Source: Catenovulum sediminis
GTDB lineage: Bacteria; Pseudomonadota; Gammaproteobacteria; Enterobacterales; Alteromonadaceae
Direction of reading: 5' to 3'
Length of the DNA stretch: 64,000 nt
NCBI RefSeq assembly: GCF_007289895.1
Contig: NZ_CP041661.1
Location: 620,001 to 684,000 of the forward strand
Made by a program: the position numbers and the translations under genes. The notes beneath the pieces are model-generated. The model searched no databases, had not been told where the DNA came from, and worked only from the letters and a program-made list of their open reading frames with translations. Below, piece after piece: positions 52,706 to 61,893 of the stretch; the first letter of the stretch is position 1, and each line of letters opens with the position of its first letter.

Positions 52706-53264
52706 CGTCTGTATTTCGATAAGCGCCTAAATAAACGGAATTATCATCCAAATTAGCTTGATTCTCTGCTTGCGATACAGTGGCTATTCCGTCTGTTTTT
52801 TGCTGAGATTCGATAAACGCTATTATGACAGTTTGCAAAGCGGTATAAACCTGCTCCATTGCTACACCTGCTTTTAGTTGTTCGATGCCTTCAGGAAAAT
52901 TATCTTCTAGTATGGACACAAAACCACAAGCATATTTTTTTAGTTCTGCGGGATAATCCTCTCCGCTACTTATGTTCAAAAATTGTTCTAGGGCTCTATC
53001 TTTAAGGTCGAGTTGCATATACAACATCGCTAATTGCATTCTTGCCAAAACGATCTCCGAATCTAATTCCAGCGCTTTATTCAAACCCACAATACCTTTT
53101 TCGAATAAGCCTAGTTCCACATGCTCTGCGGCTCGAAGGTAGATTGCTAACGCATTTTCAGGTTCCAATGACAATACTTTGTCTAAGCATTCAAGTGCAA
53201 CATGATGCTCTTGCTTCTGCACCGCATCTACTGCTAATGCCAAATATTCTTTTGCATCTAACAT
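52698..53264 (-). CDS. TPR-repeat protein
   Basis: 188 residues from the ATG at 53264; an in-frame ATG at 53318 would add a very basic stretch overlapping the upstream gene. Tetratricopeptide units lie at about 3-105 (YLALAVDAVQKQEHHVALECL, then AAEHVELGLFEKGIVGLNKAL and LAMLYMQLDLKDRALEQFL). No enzyme domain is seen. It may be an adaptor or chaperone for the flagellar-type system (inference). Confidence 0.75.
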   Translation of the reverse strand: MLDAKEYLALAVDAVQKQEHHVALECLDKVLSLEPENALAIYLRAAEHVELGLFEKGIVGLNKALELDSEIVLARMQLAMLYMQLDLKDRALEQFLNISSGEDYPAELKKYACGFVSILEDNFPEGIEQLKAGVAMEQVYTALQTVIIAFIESQQKTDGIATVSQAENQANLDDNSVYLGAYRNTDDD

Positions 53265-53280
53265 ATTAAAATTAACCTTT

Positions 53281-54426
53281 CTATTTCTTTTTCTGTAACG
53301 TTTTAATTTTATTTTCAACTAAACTACCTAGTGTTACATTTATGCTAGGTACATTAATTTTTGTTGTAGTGTTGAGTAAATTTTTGGCTTCATTCAATTT
53401 ACCTTTTTGCTGAAGCTGTGCAAATTGTGCAAATAAATACGCTTTTGAATCAGGGTTTAGACGTTTTGCCAGCTTGAGGTGGCGTTCTGACATTTCGTTG
53501 TTCCCTAACATTGCATAGGCTGACGCAATTCCGCCATGTGTATCAGCAAATCCTCGATCTAACTGATACGCGGCTTCAAACATTTTTAAAGCTTCGCTCG
53601 GCAGTCCTTGTATCATCAATATCCACCCTAAAAGATGCCAACTTCCAATGTGTTCCGGTATTAATTCAGTTGCTTTGGTAGCTGATTTATGTGCATTATC
53701 CAAATCAAATTCGTTAAATAATACGGTGGCCAAACCAGCCCACACTCTACCAACACCCGAATACTTTTCACTGAGTAAATGAAATATTCTTTTTGCTTCG
53801 TCATTTTCATGCCACTCCATTGCAACGCTCGCTTTAGCTAAACTCGCTTCAAAAATTTCATCTTCTGTTAGTACATCACTAGCTAGTTTATAGGCATATT
53901 CTAGATTATCGTTATCGTATTCAACTAGTGATAGAAGTGCGAGGGCTTCTAATCGTGCCTGCCCATCTAAAACGTCGAGACCCTTTATCAATAATTCCTT
54001 TGCTAATTGTAGGTCACCTAAAAGATAATTTGCGCGAGCTTTCAATGTATATGCTAAAGGATAAGAATCTGGATTAAGTGGTTTAAGTATCTCAATTGAC
54101 TCTTTCGGCTGCATCAAAAATAGCTTTGAATACGCCAAATTATATTTAACGTTGGCATTGTTTTGATCAAACTCCAAAGCTTTTTCTAACCAATAACTAG
54201 CCTGCTGATATTCACCATCAATTAACAACAAGTAACCTTTTTGCCCGGATATAAGCCCATTGATGATGTCTTGCTCTATCGCTAAATCAACTAGTTTACG
54301 CAGGTCATTCCAAGATTCTGTTTGAAATGCCAATCCAATTGTATCGACCAAAAGGTTCTCGTTGCTAGGGTCTAGATCAACATACCGTTTAAATTGCTCG
54401 AGCTGGTTTAATAATTCTTCTTTCAT
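53281..54426 (-). CDS. Large TPR-repeat protein
   Basis: 381 residues made of about ten tetratricopeptide units, for example YQQASYWLEKALEFDQNNAN and GLPSEALKMFEAAYQLDRGF. There is no signal peptide. It follows the sigma-factor gene by 42 bp in the same direction. TPR proteins of this size often serve as scaffolds or export chaperones. The direct partner cannot be read from the sequence. Confidence 0.8.
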   Translation of the reverse strand: MKEELLNQLEQFKRYVDLDPSNENLLVDTIGLAFQTESWNDLRKLVDLAIEQDIINGLISGQKGYLLLIDGEYQQASYWLEKALEFDQNNANVKYNLAYSKLFLMQPKESIEILKPLNPDSYPLAYTLKARANYLLGDLQLAKELLIKGLDVLDGQARLEALALLSLVEYDNDNLEYAYKLASDVLTEDEIFEASLAKASVAMEWHENDEAKRIFHLLSEKYSGVGRVWAGLATVLFNEFDLDNAHKSATKATELIPEHIGSWHLLGWILMIQGLPSEALKMFEAAYQLDRGFADTHGGIASAYAMLGNNEMSERHLKLAKRLNPDSKAYLFAQFAQLQQKGKLNEAKNLLNTTTKINVPSINVTLGSLVENKIKTLQKKK

Positions 54427-54468
54427 CTTTTCCTCTAGTTATGTGGCGAGAAACACAACAAATTCTCG

Positions 54469-55182
54469 CTAAGCACAATTTTTTTCATACAACGCTCTAA
54501 TTGCGCTTATCGCTTGCTTATGTAACTGACTAACTCTAGCTTTGGTTATGTGCAGGATATCGGCTATTTCTACAAATTTACACTGTTGATAATAATGGTA
54601 TTCGATCACTCGCTTCTGTTCTTTCGGCAGCTGTGCAATCAAGTCAACGATGTCACCTGAAAAACTCGAATTTGCGCAGTGTTCTGGGTTATACACAAAG
54701 TCATTTTGTGCTTGAACGACACCGGTGATCCCTAATTCAATTAGTTGCCCAAAGGCCATCCCAACTATGGCATCAATAACTGAACCGAAAATATCTTCAT
54801 CATCATGCTCAATTAGTGAATCATAACGCTCTCGAATACTTAAATCTGTATAGTTTTTAGGTACACTCGTTGATTTTATCTCATCTAAAATCTTTCCTTT
54901 CAGGTACTTATAGGCAAAACCTTCAAAAGGAACAGTCAAGCCTACATTATATATTTCGATAGCTTGAATAGATGCTAATGAAGCCAAGTTATAATAGTCA
55001 GCCCATTCCAAATTAGGGCAATAATAACGCTTAAATAAACTATTGGTCACTTTACGAACCCAAGGTTCATAAAAATCAAACAATAAGTTTCTTTGCGCAC
55101 TTCCTTTGTCACATTCATAATTCAACCACAGTTCTACCGCATCACCGAGATGCTTGTATGATTCCTTGTGCAGCGCTGACAT
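54469..55182 (-). CDS. FliA-like (sigma-28 type) RNA polymerase sigma factor
   Basis: 237 residues from the ATG at 55182; the ATG at 55245 would overlap fliP. Region 2 is visible in EWADYYNLASLASIQAIEIY, then FEGFAYKYLKGKILDEIKS, and region 4 in LPKEQKRVIEYHYYQQCKFV with EIADILHITKARVSQLHKQA. These match flagellar sigma-28 proteins, although region 3 is short and atypical. It is encoded directly after fliP, so it could direct late genes such as the filament, TPR and glycosylation genes of this cluster (inference). No anti-sigma FlgM is seen in the window. Confidence 0.8.
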   Translation of the reverse strand: MSALHKESYKHLGDAVELWLNYECDKGSAQRNLLFDFYEPWVRKVTNSLFKRYYCPNLEWADYYNLASLASIQAIEIYNVGLTVPFEGFAYKYLKGKILDEIKSTSVPKNYTDLSIRERYDSLIEHDDEDIFGSVIDAIVGMAFGQLIELGITGVVQAQNDFVYNPEHCANSSFSGDIVDLIAQLPKEQKRVIEYHYYQQCKFVEIADILHITKARVSQLHKQAISAIRALYEKNCA

Positions 55183-55186
55183 GGCG

Positions 55187-55831
55187 TTACAACGCGCTCC
55201 TAACCAGGGTTTCCGCAATAAGTGTCCACCCATCAATGACCACAAATAGCATTATCTTGATTGGTAACGAAATAGTTATGGGTGGCACCATAATCATACC
55301 TAACGACATTAATATCGCAGATACAAGTAGGTCTATAAGTAAAAATGGTAAGAAAATAACAAAGCCAATTTTAAATGCTGTTTTCAGTTCGCTCAGTAAA
55401 AATGCAGGTATCAACTCTGTCGCTTCAACCTCTTCTGCCGTCTCTGGTATTTTGGCGTCCGATATTCGATAAACTAACGAGAGCTCTTCTTCATGCACTT
55501 CCTTTAGCATAAATTGCTTAAAAGGCTGCCACGCTTTGTCTAAAGCAATTTCTGGGGATAACTGTTCAGCTAAATAAGGTTGAATACCTTGCTGATAACT
55601 TTGGTTAAGCACGGGTTTCATAGTGAATACGGTTAAAAACAGCGCTAGCGTGATTAATATTGCATTGGGCGGGCTTTGTTGCAGGCCCAGTGCATGCCTT
55701 AAAAACGACAGTACGACTATATTACGCGTAAAGGTTGTTGCCGCTATCAAAAAAAAAGGTATAAATGAAAGTGCACTAATAAAAACAAATAGCTCTATTT
55801 CATTACTGTATCGAGCGATATCAAAATTCAT
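55187..55831 (-). CDS. fliP: FliP, core membrane protein of the flagellar-type export gate
   Basis: 214 residues. Hydrophobic helices cover about 15-65 and 140-210. Family blocks are seen in TFTRNIVVLSFLRHALGLQQSPPN, read as TRNIVVLSFLRHALGLQ, and MSLGMIMVPPITISLPIKIM, then LFVVIDGWTLIAETLV. Most FliP proteins have a cleaved signal peptide and are about 245 residues. This one lacks the signal peptide. FliP forms the export pore with FliQ and FliR; neither of those, nor FlhA or FlhB, is in the window. It overlaps fliO by 1 bp. Confidence 0.93.
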   Translation of the reverse strand: MNFDIARYSNEIELFVFISALSFIPFFLIAATTFTRNIVVLSFLRHALGLQQSPPNAILITLALFLTVFTMKPVLNQSYQQGIQPYLAEQLSPEIALDKAWQPFKQFMLKEVHEEELSLVYRISDAKIPETAEEVEATELIPAFLLSELKTAFKIGFVIFLPFLLIDLLVSAILMSLGMIMVPPITISLPIKIMLFVVIDGWTLIAETLVRSAL

Positions 55832-56178
55832 TATTGTTCTTCTAATTGATGGTTAACTGGCTGCAGTTTACTGGACGTAGCGCCTTTACTTTCCGTTAAC
55901 AAGTATTGTTTATTGGCAATCTCTACAAGGTATAGTGATGTGTTGGCTGATACCTGTTTAGAACCTATAACCTGTATTAGCTTATTGTCAGTCGATTCGA
56001 ATTTTGAGCACCACCTTTTAAACTTTTCATTGTTTTTAACCAGCAAATAAATACCAATCAAGATAATTGATACAACAGTGGTCGCCACTAACAGATTCAA
56101 TATAAATTCATCTGATAACATGGCTGAATTATTTGCTTTATTGATATAGTCGGGCACTGTACGATTACTCACAAACAA
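55831..56178 (-). CDS. fliO: FliO-like export-gate assembly protein
   Basis: 115 residues. A single membrane helix (about 27-47, FILNLLVATTVVSIILIGIYLL) is followed by a small beta domain ending LIQVIGSKQVSANTSLYLVE and IANKQYLLTESKG, as in FliO/FliZ. FliO helps FliP assemble. Position before fliP and the 1-bp overlap support the call. Confidence 0.8.
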   Translation of the reverse strand: MFVSNRTVPDYINKANNSAMLSDEFILNLLVATTVVSIILIGIYLLVKNNEKFKRWCSKFESTDNKLIQVIGSKQVSANTSLYLVEIANKQYLLTESKGATSSKLQPVNHQLEEQ

Positions 56179-56187
56179 CCAGCTTCA

Positions 56188-56499
56188 TTAAGCTTGCTCA
56201 ATAATTTCAACAATTTGCACACCAAAGTTGTCACCTACAGCTACAAGAGAAGCTTTAGCTACCGCTTTGCCATTAACCACTAAAGTAAAAGGCTCATCAA
56301 CGGTTTGCTCCATACTCAGTACTTTGCCTTTTTTTAATGCAAACAACTCATCAACTGTGGTTTTAATTGAGCCTGCGTGAACGGCGATATCAACTTCAAC
56401 ATGACTAATTAGATCAACACCTTTTAACAGTGTTTTTGCTTGTGCATCAGATTCATCGTTCAATTCTGCTAACTCAACACTTTGTGGTTTTTCACTCAT
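56188..56499 (-). CDS. fliN: FliN, SpoA-domain C-ring protein
   Basis: 103 residues. One SpoA domain covers about 28-100: LISHVEVDIAVHAGSIKTTV, ELFALKKGKVLSMEQTVDEP and VNGKAVAKASLVAVGDNFGV. The ending VGDNFGVQIVEII matches FliN. In flagella FliN forms the base of the C-ring and docks FliH/FliI. The length is close to the usual short FliN. Confidence 0.9.
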   Translation of the reverse strand: MSEKPQSVELAELNDESDAQAKTLLKGVDLISHVEVDIAVHAGSIKTTVDELFALKKGKVLSMEQTVDEPFTLVVNGKAVAKASLVAVGDNFGVQIVEIIEQA

Positions 56500-56514
56500 T
56501 TTTTATTCTCCTAC

Positions 56515-57240
56515 TTATTCTACTATTACAGCTCGTTTTTCGTTTTGCTTACCAAGGTGAGCTTTGAATAATGTTTTGTTATTTGACTTAACGACAGTTT
56601 GTGAGCTCAATGGTTTATTTGTAATTAAAATATCCCCCACAGCCATATCCGCTATGCTTTTCAGGGAAATTTTCCCAAGGGAAATATCAACCGATAAGTC
56701 AACCACTTCTTTTCCGATACACGATGCTCGTTTAGTTAACTCCCCCATACCGCTTGCGTACCTTCGCCCACAAAGATGCAAAGCGAGCGTTTGAGAGATA
56801 ACTAATTCGAATTTAATACCTTGGTTTGATTCTTGAATTTCAAATAAAAAGTATTTACTCGCAAGCTTTGGTTCATCGTGAAATTCACGCACTTGCGTTA
56901 AGTGATGACAAATGTGATCGAGCTGCTGTAAAAGCTCTAAACGAGCAGCAAAAATGACATTTTGTTTTATATCATCCCGTGGCACGTCTTCTAGCAAATT
57001 TCCAAATACAATCCTTTCGATAAATTGCATGTCACTCAGCCCAGCGTGACCTAAACCATTTTCTATCAAATCATCGCTCAAAAACGTAAAATGATTGGGT
57101 AATACTGTGTCTGGTTTACGCTTAACACGAAACAAAAGTTTCTGCGCAGACCATGCTGTTACCCATTTTGAAATGGCATCCGTTAGTCTTTGGCAAATGG
57201 CGTTATTTTCAGCATTTGTCAGAAACACAATAGGTTGCAT
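56515..57240 (-). CDS. Short FliM-like / SctQ-like SpoA protein
   Basis: 241 residues, against about 330 for normal FliM. The C-terminal SpoA domain (about 178-240, VVDLSVDISLGKISLKSIADM then AVGDILIT) and the position before fliN indicate a FliM/SctQ protein. The N-terminal CheY-binding peptide (LSQxEIDALL) and the GGxG-containing middle part that contacts FliG are not seen. It therefore resembles injectisome SctQ in size. It would not respond to chemotaxis signals in the usual way (inference). Confidence 0.75.
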   Translation of the reverse strand: MQPIVFLTNAENNAICQRLTDAISKWVTAWSAQKLLFRVKRKPDTVLPNHFTFLSDDLIENGLGHAGLSDMQFIERIVFGNLLEDVPRDDIKQNVIFAARLELLQQLDHICHHLTQVREFHDEPKLASKYFLFEIQESNQGIKFELVISQTLALHLCGRRYASGMGELTKRASCIGKEVVDLSVDISLGKISLKSIADMAVGDILITNKPLSSQTVVKSNNKTLFKAHLGKQNEKRAVIVE

Positions 57241-57245
57241 ATAAA

Positions 57246-58397
57246 TTATCTTCCACCCGTATTGTTGTATAACGTGTCTAACAACTGATTAGCCACGTTC
57301 ATAACACGAGAGCTTGCTGAATAACCTTGTTGCGCAATCAATAGCTGGGCAAATTGCTCTGTGAGCTCAACGTTAGATAACTCCAACTTACCCGCTAAGA
57401 TTTTTCCATTTACGCCTTCTCCAGCCACACCCATTTCCATCTGACTTGATGTCGCTTGATATAAACCGTTACCCGCATGAGTTAACTTAGAGATATCGTT
57501 AAAACTAGCTATCGCAATGCGTTGACCAGATTGCTCTTCACCATTGCTATATGTAACCTTAATCTGACCTAGTTCATCAAACTCAATACTGGTGTAACCA
57601 CTGGTTGCGCTGCCATCTTCAACTGTTGCGCCTAAATTACTTGTACCTGATGCCACTTGAATTGCGTTCGCAAAGCTACTGCCTTCACCCAAGGAAAATT
57701 CAATTGTTTGAGTTGAGCCATTAAAGGTGAAGTCTTGATTAATTACATTAGCGCCATCTAACGGTGATCCATCCAGGTTAAATTGCACCTGATGAGTACC
57801 TGCAGATGTCGAGTCGCTCAAAAATATCTCTGCTTGCCAAGTGTTGTTATTCTGATTGGTGAACTCTATGGAGATAGTATGACTCTTGCCAGACTCATCA
57901 AATATTTTGATATCAGAAACCGTGTGATTTGTATCCGAGCTGGCTAATTGACCAGAAAGTTGCACCTGTGTAGTCGCTTCTGGTGCCATTATTTTCAAAT
58001 CGCTAAAGCTGACCTTTGCTAAATTTCCGGCATCGTCCAACGCCATCACATTGTAGTTGCCGGTACTGTCAACTAACTCCAAGTTGTCATTAAAGGTAAA
58101 CTGTCCTGCGCGAGTGTAGAAATTTTTGCCATCCGAATCTTGCAATACAAAATAACCCTCACCATCAATTGCTAAGGTTGTTGCATTGCCAGTATCTTGG
58201 TAATCACCGGCTTGGCGTTGCAACTCGGTACCTACAACTGACGAACCAATGCCGCCTTCACCACCACTAAAGTCGCGAAAAATAGCGTTGTTGCCTTTAT
58301 AGCCAGGTGTATTCATGTTTGCTATGTTTTGGCTAAGAACGTCAATTCCTTTTGAGAAACTGAGCATTCCACTTAAACCATTAAAAAATGACTGCAT
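57246..58397 (-). CDS. flgE: FlgE, flagellar-type hook protein
   Basis: 383 residues. The N-terminus has the rod/hook pattern MQSFFNGLSGMLSFSKGIDV, then LSQNIANMNTPGYKG, and the C-terminus has NVELTEQFAQLLIAQQGYSA with SSRVMNVANQLLDTLYN. A central domain (about 140-300) is somewhat shorter than in many proteobacterial hooks. This is an axial protein exported by the system. Its presence argues for a flagellar rather than an injectisome origin. Confidence 0.93.
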   Translation of the reverse strand: MQSFFNGLSGMLSFSKGIDVLSQNIANMNTPGYKGNNAIFRDFSGGEGGIGSSVVGTELQRQAGDYQDTGNATTLAIDGEGYFVLQDSDGKNFYTRAGQFTFNDNLELVDSTGNYNVMALDDAGNLAKVSFSDLKIMAPEATTQVQLSGQLASSDTNHTVSDIKIFDESGKSHTISIEFTNQNNNTWQAEIFLSDSTSAGTHQVQFNLDGSPLDGANVINQDFTFNGSTQTIEFSLGEGSSFANAIQVASGTSNLGATVEDGSATSGYTSIEFDELGQIKVTYSNGEEQSGQRIAIASFNDISKLTHAGNGLYQATSSQMEMGVAGEGVNGKILAGKLELSNVELTEQFAQLLIAQQGYSASSRVMNVANQLLDTLYNNTGGR

Positions 58398-58408
58398 GTT
58401 GATTTTCC

Positions 58409-58831
58409 TTAATTATCTGATTGTTCTTGGATTAATGTAATTTGTGACATTTTTATACTTGGAATAAAGTTTCCGTCAGCTTGCCTGATGGTTAGCTCTG
58501 CACCATCTGTGGTATAGCGAATAGCAGTAACTTCCCCGGAAACATTGCCAACACTAGTGTTAACAGCAATGCTCTTACCCAATAAACTCAATGATTGCTG
58601 GCTTGAACTGATAGTCGCTAAACCAGATACACCTTCGTTAACTTGTCGCTGCTGATCGAGTGCGGCAAATTGAGCCATTTGTGCTAAAAAGTCTTCATTT
58701 TTTGTTGGCTCTAACGGGTCTTGGTAAGTCAACTGGGTAATAAATAGTTTTAAGAACCCTTCCAAATCAATAGAGTTGACCGACTCACTGGACGTTGAAC
58801 CAACCGTACTACCTATTGCATCAACCTGCAT
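58409..58831 (-). CDS. flgD: FlgD, hook-assembly scaffold protein
   Basis: 140 residues from the ATG at 58831, where AAGAGGT lies just upstream; 58879 is deep inside fliK. The N-terminal export/cap block FLKLFITQLTYQDPLEPTKN, then DFLAQMAQFAALDQQ is diagnostic. The C-terminal tudor/Ig-like part is short (about 75-140), compared with about 220 residues in enteric FlgD. It overlaps the end of fliK by 11 bp. Confidence 0.92.
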   Translation of the reverse strand: MQVDAIGSTVGSTSSESVNSIDLEGFLKLFITQLTYQDPLEPTKNEDFLAQMAQFAALDQQRQVNEGVSGLATISSSQQSLSLLGKSIAVNTSVGNVSGEVTAIRYTTDGAELTIRQADGNFIPSIKMSQITLIQEQSDN

Positions 58832-60176
58832 TTTGATTACCTCTTGATAGTGCTGAATAAACAGGTTTTGCCTGACCATTTATGGTGAAAGACACGACTT
58901 GTTTACCGAGAAATTCGAACATTTGAATTATTTCTTGTTGTAGTTTTACGAGATCTTTTTCAGACAACTTATAGTCTCTTAATACAATGGCTACTTCGGA
59001 TTCCGATGTATTGTAAAAAGATAGGTTTCTCTGCAAGATTTCATAACTGTAAGCTGTTTTGGCATCAAAATTAGCTAAAGTTACAGAATCCAACTGAGCG
59101 ACCTGAATCGTTTTGTTTGTTTTAACAATTTGACTGAGTATTGGATTCGATTCAGTTTCTCCACCTACCAAGGCCTGGCGGTGATTTAAATACAAGGCTA
59201 CAGACTCAGTGGTTAATTTTTGAGGTAAATTGGGTTGGGTAGATATCATTTGCCCAATATTGAACTGAACTTTATCCAAACTATTTGCCGACAAATAAGA
59301 GAGCTTACCAAGCGCGAAAGAAGTAAATTTAAACAAAACACTCTCACTAGACTGCGTGGAGCTAGCTTGCAAAGAGATGGGCTTCATAACATCAGAAAAT
59401 GTAACCTGTGGATTTAAAAAAACTGTTTCCGCAAGTAGCAAATCTACTTGATCTACCTGTGTAATTAACGGCTCAAATTCGACCTCTAAATCCTGGTGCG
59501 TTGTTTGTGAAGGATGTGTGGTGATATGTTCAAGAGCCGCGTGCAAATTGCTTTGATTTGCATTTACTAGTGTATTTGCAGGCAACAACAAGATTGATTC
59601 ATTGATAGAAGTAAGTGATCTCCACAAATCTTCTACCTTAGAAGGCTCAACGGTAACTTTTTCAACTCGATTGGGTAATTCATTTTCAACAATAAGGCTA
59701 CTAAACTCATATACTTCAAACGGCAGAACACGCTGGAAATAACGCCCTTCGCTCTCTTCATATGTGGCTGTCGTTAATAACGGCGTGAAATTATCTTTAA
59801 GCGTTTGTGATTCACTGGAATGCACGTGGACAAAATCAAGTTGCGGCTGCTCATAAACTGAAACGGCGTAGCGCGCTCTTAGTTGCTGAGTTTCCGGAGC
59901 TAAAACATCTGAATTTATGAATTGATTAATTTCTATATTTTCAGCGCTGGATTTCAAAGCATGCTCAGCAGACAAGGTTAAGCGAGCAACGTCAGATTTT
60001 TCTTGAGCTGTTTCTGATTCTGTTTGTCTATTATTTAATTCAGTTATCTTGTCTTCAATTTCGCCATTTTTGACAAGTTGCAAAAACGCTAAACTGTCTC
60101 CCATATTCGATGAACTCTGTTTAGCCAGCAGCTTGAAATTATTTGACTGATTTAATAGTTGATTAATTAAGTCCAT
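58821..60176 (-). CDS. fliK: FliK-like hook-length control protein
   Basis: 451 residues. Overall composition is low-complexity and Gln/Ser/Leu-rich, with a compact C-terminal domain (about 370-440, VAIVLRDYKLSEKDLVKLQQ then EIIQMFEFLGKQVVSFTING) of the Flg_hook type. FliK measures hook length and switches export specificity. The identification depends on the C-terminal pattern and the place between fliJ and flgD. Confidence 0.75.
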   Translation of the reverse strand: MDLINQLLNQSNNFKLLAKQSSSNMGDSLAFLQLVKNGEIEDKITELNNRQTESETAQEKSDVARLTLSAEHALKSSAENIEINQFINSDVLAPETQQLRARYAVSVYEQPQLDFVHVHSSESQTLKDNFTPLLTTATYEESEGRYFQRVLPFEVYEFSSLIVENELPNRVEKVTVEPSKVEDLWRSLTSINESILLLPANTLVNANQSNLHAALEHITTHPSQTTHQDLEVEFEPLITQVDQVDLLLAETVFLNPQVTFSDVMKPISLQASSTQSSESVLFKFTSFALGKLSYLSANSLDKVQFNIGQMISTQPNLPQKLTTESVALYLNHRQALVGGETESNPILSQIVKTNKTIQVAQLDSVTLANFDAKTAYSYEILQRNLSFYNTSESEVAIVLRDYKLSEKDLVKLQQEIIQMFEFLGKQVVSFTINGQAKPVYSALSRGNQNAG

Positions 60177-60583
60177 TAATTAATCTCCTGTTGTGTATAA
60201 ATATCATGCAGTTCAGCGGTTACTTCACTCGCCTTTTGTTCAGCTAACTCAGATTTTCCATAAGCTAATACTAGCTTTTTGGTAGTCGTATCTACTTGAG
60301 TTTGATTAGCATTGAGCTTTTGTTTCGCTGATTCAACAGCTTTATACTGCTTATCAAGCTCGCGAGAAAAAGAACTATGGAGCTGAGGAGACTTATAAAT
60401 ATACGAACTATCAGTTTGCTCTAACTGCAACATTAATTCGCTTTGTTCTATGTAGTGTCGCTGAGCCTCTGCCATAGCTTGATTTTGCTTATTTAGCGCT
60501 TTTTTCAATTCAAACAACTCTACCCCTCGGATACGCTGTAGAGTTTGCAGTTTTTGCTTTTTCCGTACTAATGCACCGTTCAT
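60176..60583 (-). CDS. fliJ: FliJ-like coiled-coil export protein
   Basis: 135 residues, almost wholly helical with heptad-like spacing, for example LQTLQRIRGVELFELKKALN and KQNQAMAEAQRHYIEQSELM. The size and position after fliI match FliJ, which couples the FliI ATPase to the export gate. Sequence identity in this family is always low. Confidence 0.75.
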   Translation of the reverse strand: MNGALVRKKQKLQTLQRIRGVELFELKKALNKQNQAMAEAQRHYIEQSELMLQLEQTDSSYIYKSPQLHSSFSRELDKQYKAVESAKQKLNANQTQVDTTTKKLVLAYGKSELAEQKASEVTAELHDIYTQQEIN

Positions 60584-61893
60584 TTAGCTGTATCCAAAAT
60601 GTTAGTTAGCACAGACCAAGCTTGTTGGGTGTCAATTTTTTCAGAGGTGTTTTGTTGCAAAAATTGCAACATCTCGTCTTTCAACTGCAATGCCAAATCT
60701 ATCGATTTATCGTTACCTTTTTGATAAGCACCCATTTCGACTAGGTCTTTGGCGTTTTCATACACAGACAAGGTCTTTCGAAACGATTGAGTTAATTTAA
60801 CTTGCCTGTCATCTAACAACTTAGTTGTTAATCGACTGACGCTTTTTAGTACATCAATAGAAGGAAAGTGACCTGCTGCAGCTAATTCACGAGAAAGTAC
60901 GATATGACCATCGAGAATTGAGCGCATGTGATCGGCCACAGGCTCGTTCATATCATCACCTTCAACCAAAATGGTGTAGATAGCAGTTATACATCCTCGT
61001 TTTTTGAAAGCCCCCGCTCGCTCAATTAAAGCCGGTAACTCATTAAATACCGACGCAGGGTAACCACGAGCGCCTATATGTTCGCCTGCGGCTACACCTA
61101 TCTCCCGCTGCGCGTAAGCAAAACGAGAAACTGAGTCCATAATCAAAAGTACATCTTTGCCTTGTTTACTAAACCATTCAGCGGTTGTAGTAGCAGTTAT
61201 CGCAACTTTTTTACGCATAGTGGCAGGTTGGTCTGACGTAGCAGCAAAAACTATTGTTTTAGCTTGAGCTTTTCCATGTAAGGTTTGATCAACAAACTCG
61301 ACCACTTCGCGGCCACGCTCTCCGACCAAAGCCACAATAACAATGTCAGCTTCAGCATTGCTAACTAGCATATTGAGCAAAGTTGTTTTACCCACACCAC
61401 TACCAGCAAATATACCGATTTTTTGACCTTTACCTAAAGGCAGCAGAGTATCAATTGCTTTTATTTTTGTTTGCATAGCGCTGTCAATTTGTGTTCTAGA
61501 CAAAGGATTGATTTCCGTATTGTCTAAAGCACAGAATTCGGTATTACTTGGAGGTGGCAATTCATCCAGCGGTCTAGCATTTGCGTCAAACACCCGCCCC
61601 AACATTTCATAACCAACTCGTACAGCGCTCGCACGATTTAACGGCTTCACTCTGCTGTTAAGGCATAGTCCAGTAGATCGACCTTCCGCAATGAGTTGAA
61701 TTTTCCCGTCTTTTAATCCAATCACTTCCGCTGTGCTTTTTTGTTTGTTTAACGCATGTTCAATTTCAACAATATCTCCCAAACGGACTTCGCAACCAGT
61801 TGCTTCAAGTAATGAGCTAGAAACAGCCGTTAACATGCCGTAATCTTCATTAAATGTAATTTTGCGAACCGCTTGTTTATATGCTGCAATCAT
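60580..61893 (-). CDS. fliI: FliI, export ATPase
   Basis: 437 residues, normal length. Walker A is FAGSGVGKTTLL (about 165-176). Walker B is in VLLIMDSVSRFAYAQREIG. The RGYPASVFNELPALIERAG and GAYTI-type blocks of type III ATPases are present (here ITAIYTILVEGDDMNEPVAD). The hexamer unfolds substrates and their chaperones at the export gate. It overlaps fliH and fliJ by 4 bp each. Confidence 0.95.
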   Translation of the reverse strand: MIAAYKQAVRKITFNEDYGMLTAVSSSLLEATGCEVRLGDIVEIEHALNKQKSTAEVIGLKDGKIQLIAEGRSTGLCLNSRVKPLNRASAVRVGYEMLGRVFDANARPLDELPPPSNTEFCALDNTEINPLSRTQIDSAMQTKIKAIDTLLPLGKGQKIGIFAGSGVGKTTLLNMLVSNAEADIVIVALVGERGREVVEFVDQTLHGKAQAKTIVFAATSDQPATMRKKVAITATTTAEWFSKQGKDVLLIMDSVSRFAYAQREIGVAAGEHIGARGYPASVFNELPALIERAGAFKKRGCITAIYTILVEGDDMNEPVADHMRSILDGHIVLSRELAAAGHFPSIDVLKSVSRLTTKLLDDRQVKLTQSFRKTLSVYENAKDLVEMGAYQKGNDKSIDLALQLKDEMLQFLQQNTSEKIDTQQAWSVLTNILDTAK

